DNA of 64,000 nt. It comes from Neoalteromonas flava. Its GTDB lineage: Bacteria; Pseudomonadota; Gammaproteobacteria; Enterobacterales; Alteromonadaceae. The number at the start of each line of letters is the position of its first letter. Positions within the stretch are counted from its first letter, which is position 1. Below the pieces are notes generated by a model. That model searched no databases, had not been told where the DNA came from, and worked only from the letters and a program-made list of their open reading frames with translations. Location of the stretch: contig NZ_PEAX01000005.1 in the NCBI RefSeq assembly GCF_002807685.1, forward strand, positions 186,001 to 250,000, in the 5' to 3' direction. The position numbers and the translations under genes are program-made. Shown one piece after another: positions 9,630-18,177 of the stretch.

Positions 9630-10844
9630 TTAGTCCTTCTGCGCTTGGTTTTTCAATGCCTTGATCCGGCTGGACAAGCTGAATAAACGAATAAAGCCCT
9701 CAGCGTGACTTTGGTCATACACGGTATCTGCACCAAAGGTTGCAAAATCCTCAGAATACAAGCTGTTGGGTGAGCGCCGCTGCACGACTGTCGCTTGACC
9801 TTTGTAGAGTTTCACAACGATGTCGCCAGTGACTTGTTGAGCAAAGCTTTGTGCCCCTGCTAAAAGTGCATCATTGAGCGCGGTAAACCAACGCCCGTCA
9901 TACATGACGTGGGAAAATTCCAAGCCGATTTGCTCGCGGTACTTGAGCGCGGCCTTATCGAGCACAAGTGTTTCCAATGCTTTGTAGGCTTTAAGTAAAA
10001 CCGTGCCTCCAGGAGTTTCATAGCAACCGCGGGACTTCATGCCGACTAAACGGTTCTCAACAATATCAATGCGCCCAACGCCATGCGGAGCGGCAATTTC
10101 ATTTAACTTCACCAGCGCTTGATAAGGCGATAATGCTTCGCCATCGACTTTAGTCAAACGACCCTGCTCAAAACTCAGCGTCACTCGCCCCGGCTCATCG
10201 GGCGCTTGTTCGGGAGCGGTCGTGAGAGTCCATACTTGGTCACTGGGCTCACACCAAGGATCTTCTAATTCACCACCTTCATGCGAAATATGCCAAGCAT
10301 TGGCATCGCGACTATAAATCTTGGTCGCCGACGCTGACGTTTTAATGTCACGCTCTGCCAAGTAGGCCAATAAATCTTCTCGCGATACCATGTCCCACTC
10401 GCGCCAGGGTGCGATGACGGTTAAATCAGGCGCCAGTGCGGCAAAGGTACTTTCAAAGCGCACTTGATCATTCCCTTTGCCTGTGCAGCCATGACACAGC
10501 GCGTCGGCACCGACCTTGCGGGCAATTTCGACTTGGGCTTTAGCGATGACTGGGCGCGCCATCGATGTGCCCAATAGGTATTCGCCTTCGTATACGGCGC
10601 CGGTCGTTATCGTGGGGAAGATAAAATCACTGACAAATTCTTCCTTTAAATCGACGATATAGCATTCGCTAGCGCCGGACGCGATTGCCTTAGCATGTAA
10701 GCCTTCCAATTCTTCATCGCCTTGCCCCACGTCTGCGGCGAATGCGACCACTTCGCAGGCATAGTTCTCACGCAGCCACGGAATAATCGCTGAAGTATCT
10801 AAACCGCCGGAGTAAGCCAATACCACTTTTTTGATTGCGCTCAT
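9630..10844 (-). CDS. argG: Argininosuccinate synthase
   Basis: ATP pyrophosphatase-type enzyme joining citrulline and aspartate. The start is ATG 10844 ([20 protein letters not shown]) because the N-type PP-loop begins there and an AGGA ribosome binding site (GTTAGGACAA) sits just upstream. The longer open frame to 10997 is only read-through over the argF 3' end. This gives 404 residues, normal for ArgG. Other motifs: [14 protein letters not shown] and [19 protein letters not shown]. It starts 11 nt after argF stops. Confidence 0.97.
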   Translation of the reverse strand: MSAIKKVVLAYSGGLDTSAIIPWLRENYACEVVAFAADVGQGDEELEGLHAKAIASGASECYIVDLKEEFVSDFIFPTITTGAVYEGEYLLGTSMARPVIAKAQVEIARKVGADALCHGCTGKGNDQVRFESTFAALAPDLTVIAPWREWDMVSREDLLAYLAERDIKTSASATKIYSRDANAWHISHEGGELEDPWCEPSDQVWTLTTAPEQAPDEPGRVTLSFEQGRLTKVDGEALSPYQALVKLNEIAAPHGVGRIDIVENRLVGMKSRGCYETPGGTVLLKAYKALETLVLDKAALKYREQIGLEFSHVMYDGRWFTALNDALLAGAQSFAQQVTGDIVVKLYKGQATVVQRRSPNSLYSEDFATFGADTVYDQSHAEGFIRLFSLSSRIKALKNQAQKD

Positions 10845-10855
10845 GAAAATTTGTC

Positions 10856-11791
10856 CTAACCTTCTGTTGTTGCGAGTAATTCGATTAAAATTGCATTTTG
10901 TGCATGCATGCGGTTCTCTGCTTGGAGCATCAATAGTGATGCTTCGCTGTCCATCAACGAACCGCTGATTTCTAAGTCCCGGTGCGCTGGCTGACAATGC
11001 ATCACATGCTTTGCGCCACTGAGTGACATTAATGCTTCATTGACTTGATAAGGCATAAAAGTCTGTTTTATTTCAGCCAGTGGCGTGTTATCCCCCATTG
11101 ACAGCCAGGTATCAGTATAGATGACATCTATCGAGTTGCTGCTATTCGCTAGCGCATTGATATCTGTCGTGACCGTTATGTCACAGCCAGTTTGTTGTGC
11201 AATGCTTTGCGCTTTGGCCAGAATATCAGTATCGACTTCAAAACCGGGCGGGGTCACTACCCACTGATTGCAACCTAGTAACGCGCCAAGAAGTAAGAGC
11301 GAATGCGTCACGTTGTTGCCATCGCCGACGTAAGCAAGCGTGCGACCTTTTACACTACCATAGGTTTCAAGCACGCTGAGGTAGTCGGCCATGGCTTGGC
11401 AAGGATGAAACCGATCACACAATGCATTAACTACCGGCACTTTTGCCGCTGCATCCAAGGTTTCTAACGTTTCGTGTTTGAATACCCGGGCAATAATTGC
11501 GTCGGCCCAACAGGCAAAGTTTGCGCCCATATCTTTAATGTCTTCGCGGCCTGCCAGATTGTTTGATTGACTGTCTAGATACACTAGGTGTCCACCCAGC
11601 TTGTTAATACCAATATCAAAGCTGACGCGGGTACGTAACGATGGCTTCTCAAATAACGCAATGATGGATTTCCCCGCCAGAGCAGTTGCATACTGGTGTG
11701 GATTTTGTTTTACCTGCAACGCCAGTGCGAGTAGTCTTTCCGCCTGAGCTGGTTGCCAGTCATAAAATGTGAGTAAGCTTTTCTTTGTCAT
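10856..11791 (-). CDS. argF: Ornithine carbamoyltransferase
   Basis: A 311-residue transcarbamylase making citrulline from ornithine and carbamoyl phosphate. The carbamoyl phosphate site reads [12 protein letters not shown], with HPCQAMAD downstream. The ornithine-loop motif is [13 protein letters not shown], where many homologues have HCLP; the Leu-to-Gln change is noted but seems conservative for the fold. DTWLSMGD is the Asp/Ser-Met-Gly segment. The position between argB and argG makes the arginine-biosynthetic role secure. An N-acetylornithine-specific enzyme is a less likely alternative. Confidence 0.95.
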   Translation of the reverse strand: MTKKSLLTFYDWQPAQAERLLALALQVKQNPHQYATALAGKSIIALFEKPSLRTRVSFDIGINKLGGHLVYLDSQSNNLAGREDIKDMGANFACWADAIIARVFKHETLETLDAAAKVPVVNALCDRFHPCQAMADYLSVLETYGSVKGRTLAYVGDGNNVTHSLLLLGALLGCNQWVVTPPGFEVDTDILAKAQSIAQQTGCDITVTTDINALANSSNSIDVIYTDTWLSMGDNTPLAEIKQTFMPYQVNEALMSLSGAKHVMHCQPAHRDLEISGSLMDSEASLLMLQAENRMHAQNAILIELLATTEG

Positions 11792-11797
11792 TTCGCA

Positions 11798-12598
11798 TTA
11801 ACCTAAAGTGTGCGGGATGATTTGAGTGCCAAAAGGCGTATGATTTTGCTGAGTCGCATTAGCAATCAAGGATCCGGTATCCGCCCAACTACCGATGGTT
11901 ACCGGCTTGCCGAGGTGATTAGCGGCTTGTAGTGCCGCATTGACTTTGACCAACATGCCATCTTTGATGGTTTGATTGGCGACCAACACTTGAATTTGTG
12001 TTGCTGATAACTGAGTGAGCGGCTTGTTGTTATCATCCAAAACGGCGGTCACATCAGAAAGTAGGTATAAATCAGCATTTAACAGCTCAGCCACGGCAGT
12101 GGCAGCCTGATCCGCGTTAACATTTAACAGCCGACCCTCAGTGTTGCATCCAATTGAACTCACGATCGGTACGTAACCCTTCTCAAGCAATCCTAACAGC
12201 AGTTCAGGATCGTTCGGTGTTGCTTTACCTACCGCGTGCAGTGCAGCAGAGATGGCAACACATTCAATACTATTTCCATCGAATAAACTTAAGCCTACAG
12301 GGCGTAATCCTTGTTGCTTAGCGATTGCACAGAGTTGTCGATTGGCTGTGCCGGCCAGCGCTCCGGCGATATACGGCATTTGTTCATCTGGCGTGACTCG
12401 CAAGCCTTGGTGTTTTTCAGATTGAAAGCCTAGCTTCGCCAACAAGGCTTCAACACCGTTACCGCCGCCGTGCACAATGACAACCGCGCGCGCAGCCGCA
12501 ATTTGTTCAATCGCTTGAATAAAGCTACTAAGTGCAGCAGTATTCTCCAACAACGCACCACCTACCTTGATAACTACAGGCTCACTCATGGTGGCCAC
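11798..12598 (-). CDS. argB: Acetylglutamate kinase
   Basis: A 266-residue amino-acid kinase phosphorylating N-acetylglutamate. Motifs: VIKVGGALLEN (phosphate-binding lysine), VIVHGGGNGVEALL, and LLNVNADQAATAVAELLNADLYLLSDV. ATG at 12598 and 12589 are both in frame; MSEPVVIKVGG from 12589 would remove three residues. The gene overlaps the argC 3' end by 17 nt (or 8 nt from the later start), showing translational coupling. Confidence 0.96.
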   Translation of the reverse strand: MATMSEPVVIKVGGALLENTAALSSFIQAIEQIAAARAVVIVHGGGNGVEALLAKLGFQSEKHQGLRVTPDEQMPYIAGALAGTANRQLCAIAKQQGLRPVGLSLFDGNSIECVAISAALHAVGKATPNDPELLLGLLEKGYVPIVSSIGCNTEGRLLNVNADQAATAVAELLNADLYLLSDVTAVLDDNNKPLTQLSATQIQVLVANQTIKDGMLVKVNAALQAANHLGKPVTIGSWADTGSLIANATQQNHTPFGTQIIPHTLG

Positions 12599-13616
12599 CT
12601 TGATGGGCGACTAACCCAACCCAATCAGGCAAACCAAAGACGAGGTTAGCGCATTGCATGGCCTGACTCGCGGCACCTTTTAACAGGTTATCAATGGCGC
12701 AGCTTATAACCACATACCCGTTCTGTGCAGAGTATTGCCAGTGAATATCGGCAAATGCTTGATGAACCACGTCGTCAATTTTGGGCGCCTGTGTTCTGAG
12801 TCTAACCAGACTACTTTGTTGGTATGCCTGGCTGAATGCGTCATTCACTTGTGCTTCGGTAACGCCGTATTTTAATTTGCACGTTACAGTCGCAAGAATG
12901 CCGCGTTTAAAATTACCCAAGTGCGGCGTAAAAATCACTGGTGAGCCTAAATAGGCGCTGATTTCAGGTGTGTGGCGGTGCGAAAGGATCCCGTAGGCCT
13001 GCAGACTGACCTCGCAAAAACTCGTGTTTAGCGCGGCTTTGCGACCAGCACCACTAACCCCGGAAACAGCATTGATAATCGGGTAATGCGCCGCATCAAG
13101 CAATTCAGCTTGCATCAGCGGTTTGGTGGCCAGTAGCGAGGCTGTGGGGTAACACCCAGGAACCGCGATTAAACTAGCCCGTGCGATGTCAGAGGCATAC
13201 CACTCTGCCAATCCGTATACGGCTTTGCATAGCGTGTTGGGGTGTGCATGAGGAAAACCATAATGGTGCTCAAAAACCTGACGGTCTTGCAAGCGAAACG
13301 CACCGCTAAGGTCAAATACTTTGGCTCTCCCTTGCAATAGCGTACCGACCCAATCATGGCTTGCTTCATGGGGCGTTGCGAGGAAAATAATGTCAAAGTC
13401 GTTACTTAACTGAGTTAAGTCTGGCATTCCAATAGGAATGAGAGGGAAATCGACACAGCCTTGCAGAGCTGGATACAGCTCACTCAACCGTTTGTTTGCA
13501 TCTGCGCTGTTTTCACTGACGCAAAGTTGCTCTAATTCAAATTGTGGATGGTTATTAACTAACCGCGCAAGCTCAGCGCCGGTATAACCACTAGCTCCAA
13601 TAATGCATACTTTCAT
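12582..13616 (-). CDS. argC: N-acetyl-gamma-glutamyl-phosphate reductase
   Basis: First gene of the operon, 344 residues. It has an N-terminal NAD(P) fold (CIIGASGYTGAELARL) and the catalytic cysteine in VPGCYPTASLL (about residue 154), followed by SGVSGAGRKA. It reduces acetylglutamyl phosphate to the semialdehyde. The upstream region carries ARG boxes and a long hairpin ending 29 nt before the ATG. The ribosome binding site is weak (AACGAAATGAAT), which is notable beside the hairpin. Confidence 0.97.
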   Translation of the reverse strand: MKVCIIGASGYTGAELARLVNNHPQFELEQLCVSENSADANKRLSELYPALQGCVDFPLIPIGMPDLTQLSNDFDIIFLATPHEASHDWVGTLLQGRAKVFDLSGAFRLQDRQVFEHHYGFPHAHPNTLCKAVYGLAEWYASDIARASLIAVPGCYPTASLLATKPLMQAELLDAAHYPIINAVSGVSGAGRKAALNTSFCEVSLQAYGILSHRHTPEISAYLGSPVIFTPHLGNFKRGILATVTCKLKYGVTEAQVNDAFSQAYQQSSLVRLRTQAPKIDDVVHQAFADIHWQYSAQNGYVVISCAIDNLLKGAASQAMQCANLVFGLPDWVGLVAHQGGHHE

Positions 13617-13645
13617 TTTTATTCATTTCGTTGGAATTAAAAGAA

Positions 13646-13701
13646 CTTTTTATCTTTGCTTGTTGTTCCAACAGAACAGTGCCACAAGCAAAGATAAAAA
13701 G
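13646..13701 (-). promoter_or_regulatory. Long perfect hairpin in the argC leader (possible attenuator)
   Basis: An 18-bp perfect inverted repeat: CTTTTTATCTTTGCTTGT at 13646-13663 and its exact complement at 13684-13701. The 20-nt loop itself contains TGTTC/GAACA arms (13664-13668 and 13674-13678). In the arg transcript the stem would be followed by TTCTTTTAATT, a modest U-rich run, and then the argC start 29 nt downstream. The structure could terminate or attenuate transcription or restrict translation. No leader peptide rich in Arg codons was recognised. Confidence 0.7.
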
Positions 13702-13837
13702 GTGCCAATGAGATTTACTTACATCGCAATTTAAGTGATTCTTGGCTAGTCAGGGAGTATTTTAGTGTTACAGATAAATGCCTTTTCATCGTATTCAAAT
13801 TAGAGCAAATTGATTCCACGCAAAGAATACAACAATC

Positions 13838-13893
13838 AGAATAAATATGAAATAAAAAAGAATAAAAATTCATTAAAAGTGCATTTTTATAGC
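13838..13893. promoter_or_regulatory. Three phased ArgR operators (ARG boxes)
   Basis: Against the E. coli core TGAATWWWWATTCA, the segment at 13859-13872 (AGAATAAAAATTCA) matches 13 of 14 positions. AGAATAAATATGAA at 13838 matches 11, and TGCATTTTTATAGC at 13880 matches 10. The three start exactly 21 bp apart, which is the spacing of paired ARG boxes bound by an ArgR hexamer. They lie upstream of argC and of divergent mgsA; repression of the arg operon by ArgR-arginine is the clear inference. Confidence 0.75.
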
Positions 13894-13966
13894 CTGAATG
13901 CCCGTCGCTATCTAACGATAGGCATGGCACTATGAACATAAATCCACAATTAAATGAGTAAATAGC

Positions 13967-14377
13967 ATGCAAGAACCAACTGTGGCGCTGGTTGCCCATG
14001 ACCACAAAAAATCCGATTTACTGGCTTGGGTGGAGGCGAATGTTAGTCGACTGGGGCAGTGTCAGTTAGTCGCAACAGGAACTACCGGAGGATTATTGGC
14101 CGATAAAACCGGTTTGAGTATTCATCGCTTTAAAAGCGGCCCGCTTGGAGGGGACCAACAAATAGGCGCGCTAATCGCTGATAATAAACTAGATGCTTTA
14201 TTCTTTTTTTGGGACCCATTAAATCCAGCGCCACACGATCCCGATGTGAAAGCATTGCTGCGGTTGTGCTCGGTGTGGAATGTTCCCGTTGCCTGCAACA
14301 GGTCGAGTGCGGATATGATTATCACCTCGCCACTGTTTTTAGCTCCAGACTACACACGAGACGTACCCAATTATTAG
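13967..14377 (+). CDS. mgsA: Methylglyoxal synthase
   Basis: A 136-residue enzyme converting dihydroxyacetone phosphate to methylglyoxal, a bypass of lower glycolysis under phosphate shortage. Family motifs: [48 protein letters not shown], and the catalytic aspartate region [21 protein letters not shown]. It is slightly shorter than the 152-residue E. coli enzyme, at the N-terminus. It faces the arg operon and shares the AT-rich control region. Confidence 0.95.
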   Translation: MQEPTVALVAHDHKKSDLLAWVEANVSRLGQCQLVATGTTGGLLADKTGLSIHRFKSGPLGGDQQIGALIADNKLDALFFFWDPLNPAPHDPDVKALLRLCSVWNVPVACNRSSADMIITSPLFLAPDYTRDVPNY

Positions 14378-14527
14378 CTGATTTCATTATTTTTGCATTG
14401 ACTCCAATGCAGAGAACGCTTCGATGTACTAGATTGTAAGTAGTTATGATTGGTTTAATGACGCGTGTGAGTATGGCTCTTTTGTAGCAGAGCAAAGTCG
14501 CATTATTTTCCGAGAAAAAGGCAAAAT

Positions 14528-16012
14528 ATGACAATGTATAGTTGGACAGCACAAGCAAACAGTATCTTCCGAATTGTATTGATCGTTCAGTTCGCTTTGG
14601 CTCTGTTTATCGCCGCGTTTACTGATACCTGGTTCGAGGCGATTATCATTGGTGGTCTGATCGTCGCATTTCCACTCGCACTTCTGCAGATCAACCCTGC
14701 AGCGCCGATGACCCGCTACATAGTTGGAATCGCAGTGCAGTTGATTACCGCACTGCATATCCAGCAAACCTCGGGTTTAGTGGAGATGCATTTTGAAATA
14801 TTTGTTCTTTTAGCCATTTTAAGCGTTTATCGCGACTGGAAAGTGATTGCGATTAGTACCGTGGTTGTCGCAGTGCACCATATTCTCTTCTTCGTACTCC
14901 AGTCTAACCAAGTGGGCGTTTACATATTTCAAGAAGGGTACGTAACGCTTTGGATTTTGGCGATCCATGCTGGGTTTGCATTAACTGAAGGTGGAATTTT
15001 AATTTTCACAACCCGCAAAAGTTACAGTGAAGCGATGGCTGGATTCGTACTTACTTCTACCATCAGTAAAATCTTTGCTGATCCGAAAAGAATAAATTTA
15101 AGCGTTGATATTCAGGGCGAGGGGCAAGAGATTGAAGAGTTTAAACGACTCATCAGTGGCTTTAAGTCGATCATCAATGCTGCTAAACAAACCGCATCAT
15201 CGGTATTGAAAATTGTCGAAGATGTCGATAGCAGCGCAGATAAAGTGTCGGCGTTGCTAACCCAAAGTTCACAAGAGGTCGACTCCATCGTTCACGCCAT
15301 CGAACAAATGAGTTCAACAATAGAAAACGTTGCCAAACAAGCTGAGAATGTATCAGTCGCGGCGACAACCTCACAGCAAGAAATCCAAGCAACTAAAACT
15401 ACAATAGATAGTGTTAGAAGTGATATCCAAGCACTCCATGCCGCATTAGGAGACACGAGCAACACAATCGGTCGCTTGTCTGAGATGTGTAACGACATTG
15501 ACAATGCGATGGCAGCTATTAAGTCGATTTCCGAGCAGACAAACCTTTTGGCACTCAACGCTGCAATAGAGTCGGCACGAGCGGGAGAGCATGGTCGAGG
15601 GTTTGCCGTTGTAGCAGATGAAGTGCGTCAGTTATCTATTCGAACCAGTGAGAATGCTGAAGAAATATCCAAAATTACGGCGCAATTGATGAGCGAATCG
15701 GCAGCCTCAGTTGAAAAGGTTAGTAACTGTGTCACTCAGGTTGAAAATAGCGTTGAATTGTCGAAGGGGGCGGGAGAAAAAACGGTCAGTGTGACCCAAC
15801 GTATAGAAGAGTTGGCAGGTAACATTGAGCAGGTGGCCTCCGCATCGGAAGAGCAAGCATTAATGTCTAATTCCATTGCAACCTCATCGAATGGGCTGCG
15901 AGAGTCCTCCAATGTGCAACAGAGTGAGGCTACAACTACGGCGAAGAGTATTGATGCCTTGAAGGTGCAAATATCGTCGCTTAACGAACAACTCGAAACC
16001 TTTGACGTGTAG
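14528..16012 (+). CDS. Methyl-accepting chemotaxis protein with membrane-embedded sensor region
   Basis: A 494-residue chemoreceptor. The N-terminal 165 residues form five or six TM helices with almost no periplasmic domain and several conserved-looking polar residues in the helices ([27 protein letters not shown]). No HAMP domain is obvious. The C-terminal coiled-coil signalling domain contains the tip [20 protein letters not shown] followed by [18 protein letters not shown]. It should signal through CheA/CheW to motility. The stimulus may be sensed inside the membrane or be a hydrophobic or metal ligand (inference). The next gene begins on the very next base after the stop. Confidence 0.93.
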   Translation: MTMYSWTAQANSIFRIVLIVQFALALFIAAFTDTWFEAIIIGGLIVAFPLALLQINPAAPMTRYIVGIAVQLITALHIQQTSGLVEMHFEIFVLLAILSVYRDWKVIAISTVVVAVHHILFFVLQSNQVGVYIFQEGYVTLWILAIHAGFALTEGGILIFTTRKSYSEAMAGFVLTSTISKIFADPKRINLSVDIQGEGQEIEEFKRLISGFKSIINAAKQTASSVLKIVEDVDSSADKVSALLTQSSQEVDSIVHAIEQMSSTIENVAKQAENVSVAATTSQQEIQATKTTIDSVRSDIQALHAALGDTSNTIGRLSEMCNDIDNAMAAIKSISEQTNLLALNAAIESARAGEHGRGFAVVADEVRQLSIRTSENAEEISKITAQLMSESAASVEKVSNCVTQVENSVELSKGAGEKTVSVTQRIEELAGNIEQVASASEEQALMSNSIATSSNGLRESSNVQQSEATTTAKSIDALKVQISSLNEQLETFDV

Positions 16013-16570
16013 ATGAAGGTTGAAGGTCCTGCAATATTGGCATCGCTCTGGGTGGTTATCATTGCTTTAGTTTGGCTACTCGGGATTGGGGTGCTGATGG
16101 CTGGATTCTCGGCGCGGCAACTGATTACTTTCGATCAAAATGGCGAATTATTGACTCAGATTGAGCGTTTAGATGCGATGACGTTCTCTCTGTTCAATGA
16201 TACAAGCTTGATTGAGGCTTCTGCTAAAACCGTGCTGCACATAAAAGATAACGAATGCATGTGTCAGTGGGTAGCAGCTTCACACATTGCATCAGTGGAG
16301 CGTTTAGCGACAGAGCAAGGCTTTAAGAATATCAGCTTTACTGCAGCTGAAGCTGAGGCATTGGGGCTGTTTGTACCTGCAGTTCCGGCAGTTGCGGTCA
16401 TTTCTGCAGAACAAAAGTTACTTTATTTCGGCCCCTATTCCGCAGGTTTATACTGTTCTGCTGGGAACGGTATCGTCGAATCTTTTATCGAGTCAACTCC
16501 TGAACGAAGTATAGGCGCGACGATACCGGTTGACGCTGAAGGTTGTTATTGCCCAGTACAGCGGGCTTAG
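16013..16570 (+). CDS. DUF6436-like membrane-anchored protein
   Basis: A 185-residue protein with one N-terminal TM anchor (about residues 8-30) and a thioredoxin-like periplasmic region bearing a CMCQW motif (about residue 82) and an ending rich in Cys (GCYCPVQ). It resembles the DUF6436 proteins of Vibrio and Alteromonas relatives (recognised by eye). It starts directly after the chemoreceptor stop codon, so it is co-translated. Its stop overlaps the CpxP-like gene from the other strand by 4 nt. A redox or copper-related role is possible but unproven. Confidence 0.7.
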   Translation: MKVEGPAILASLWVVIIALVWLLGIGVLMAGFSARQLITFDQNGELLTQIERLDAMTFSLFNDTSLIEASAKTVLHIKDNECMCQWVAASHIASVERLATEQGFKNISFTAAEAEALGLFVPAVPAVAVISAEQKLLYFGPYSAGLYCSAGNGIVESFIESTPERSIGATIPVDAEGCYCPVQRA

Positions 16571-17313
16571 CCCCTGCGGCGTTTGCGTTGCATTAATGCT
16601 TCCAACTTATCCTGTTGCGCTTCGTTCAATTGGTTAAACATCTGATGCTGCAGGTAAGTACGGTTTAGTGTGATTTGTTGTTGTACCGGCTGATATTCAT
16701 TGAACAGCGCTTCCCATGCATCTACGTCAAATTCGGTAGCCTGAATGAGTGCGCGTTCCTGTGCTCGCAACGCTTGCAATTGTTGTTTAAGTGGAGCGAT
16801 AACTTGGCTGGTTTCCTGCAGGAGCGTTTGCATGACTGCTTGTTGTTCGTCTGACAACGAAAGCTTTTCTGCCATATGAGGTAGACGCTCACTCCAATCA
16901 GGTCGCTCTTTGTCTTGTGGCCGTGCTAGCTGCATAAACTCGGTTTGCTGCTCGGGCGTTAACAATAGCCAAATATTATGGCGTAAGTCGGCACGGTCGC
17001 GCAGTGCTGACTTATGTTGCTCGGCGTGTTGGGCAAGCAGCTGCTCTACTAACTCAGGTTGCCAATCTTCGGCTTGAACGATGTCCTTCATCGCTTGACG
17101 AAAGGCCTGTTGGTCAGCTTTAAAAACCGCGCGATCTGCCTTCGCCTGCCGCATCAAAGCTTTTACATCTTGTTTTTGCTGCGCACCTAGGTCCAATTGT
17201 TTTAAGGTTTGCAACATAGGGTTTTGGTGTGCATCTTGCGGGTGTGCAACTGCAATGCTAGCAGCACTAATCGCACCAATAAAAAGTAAAGAACGAATGG
17301 TTGGGTTTTTCAT
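16567..17313 (-). CDS. CpxP/Spy-family periplasmic protein
   Basis: Start placed at ATG 17313 because it has AGAGGT eight bases upstream and begins a clean signal peptide (MKNPTIRSLLFIGAISAASI, cleavage after AVA). The ATG at 17349 would add 12 residues before it. Of 248 residues, the mature part is all-helical and Gln/Leu-rich, with three LTPEQ-like repeats (LDLGAQQKQDV, LLTPEQQTEFM, LSLSDEQQAVM). These are the LTxxQ signature of CpxP and Spy, which act as chaperones and, for CpxP, inhibit CpxA. It is longer than CpxP (about 166). The divergent cpxRA makes the Cpx link strong. Confidence 0.85.
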   Translation of the reverse strand: MKNPTIRSLLFIGAISAASIAVAHPQDAHQNPMLQTLKQLDLGAQQKQDVKALMRQAKADRAVFKADQQAFRQAMKDIVQAEDWQPELVEQLLAQHAEQHKSALRDRADLRHNIWLLLTPEQQTEFMQLARPQDKERPDWSERLPHMAEKLSLSDEQQAVMQTLLQETSQVIAPLKQQLQALRAQERALIQATEFDVDAWEALFNEYQPVQQQITLNRTYLQHQMFNQLNEAQQDKLEALMQRKRRRG

Positions 17314-17370
17314 ATTAATGACCTCTGGGCTAGTGTTATTTTTCAACACCCTCAGTCTATAAAATTGGAT

Positions 17371-17407
17371 GCAAAGAAACGCAAAGCCAGTGTAAAGGTT
17401 GTGTAAA
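17371..17407 (+). promoter_or_regulatory. CpxR-type direct-repeat array
   Basis: Two GTAAA half-sites at 17392-17396 and 17403-17407 match the CpxR box pattern GTAAA-N(4-8)-GTAAA. Two near copies, GCAAA, lie at 17371-17375 and 17381-17385. All four point the same way with starts 10, 11 and 11 bp apart, that is one per helix turn. They sit between the CpxP-like gene and cpxR, so autoregulation of both is the inference. Confidence 0.7.
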
Positions 17408-17481
17408 GTTAACCGCGAAAAGATGAATTCACTAATTTAAACTCGTAGTCTACGCTTACCAAAACAGTCTTCTGCTTACTC

Positions 17482-18177
17482 ATGGATAACCGACAACTTC
17501 TAATAATTGATGACGACCGCGCGTTAACGGATTTGCTGAAAAGTTATTTCGAACCGCAAGGTTATGCTGTATCGATATGTTCCGATGGACGCTCTGGTCT
17601 CGATGCAGCTACGTCCAGAAACGATATTGATGTGATTTTATTAGATGTGATGATGCCGCAGTTGGATGGTTTTGAAGTACTCAAGCAGCTGCGCCAAACT
17701 CATTTAACCCCGGTAATAATGCTGACCGCGCGAGGTGATGATTTTGATCGCGTGTTGGGTCTCGAGTTAGGTGCTGATGACTATCTCCCTAAACCATTTA
17801 ATCATCGGGAACTATCTGCACGGGTGAAGGCACTCATACGACGCAGTGAACACGCCTTATTAGCGGTTAACCAACAGGACATTCAGTTTTCTCAGTTGTG
17901 CATTAGCCAGGCCAAACAAGCGGCTTTTATCAATGGCGATGCGCTAGCACTCACCATGACAGAGTTTATGTTGTTAAAGTTATTAGTGTTAAACGCCGGA
18001 CATGTGGTGACTAAGGAAAAGATCAGTGAGCAAGTGTTGGGGCGCAAACTAGCGCCATTTGATCGCAGTATTGATATGCATGTTAGTAATGTGCGTAAAA
18101 AACTCGCCGATGCGGGATTAAGCGATGTCATTAAAACTCAGCGGGGTGCCGGTTATACTATGAGTGAACAAATGTAA
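17482..18177 (+). CDS. cpxR: CpxR-type response regulator (OmpR family)
   Basis: 231 residues: a receiver domain (LLIIDDDRALTDLL, phospho-acceptor Asp in VILLDVMMPQLDG near residue 55, switch region VIMLTAR, Lys in YLPKPFN) and an OmpR winged helix (LTMTEFMLLKLLVLNAG, DMHVSNVRKKL, IKTQRGAGYTM). The adjacent CpxP-like gene, the GTAAA repeats and the following kinase identify it as CpxR rather than another OmpR member. The stop TAA overlaps the cpxA start by one base. Confidence 0.92.
   Translation: MDNRQLLIIDDDRALTDLLKSYFEPQGYAVSICSDGRSGLDAATSRNDIDVILLDVMMPQLDGFEVLKQLRQTHLTPVIMLTARGDDFDRVLGLELGADDYLPKPFNHRELSARVKALIRRSEHALLAVNQQDIQFSQLCISQAKQAAFINGDALALTMTEFMLLKLLVLNAGHVVTKEKISEQVLGRKLAPFDRSIDMHVSNVRKKLADAGLSDVIKTQRGAGYTMSEQM

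Noticed and set aside
10845-10997. N-terminal extension of argG by 51 codons
   Set aside because: Overlaps the argF 3' end, is not part of any ArgG, and a good ribosome binding site precedes ATG 10844.
14444-14767. 107-codon minus-strand frame over the chemoreceptor start
   Set aside because: Overlaps the chemoreceptor gene and has no protein-like pattern.
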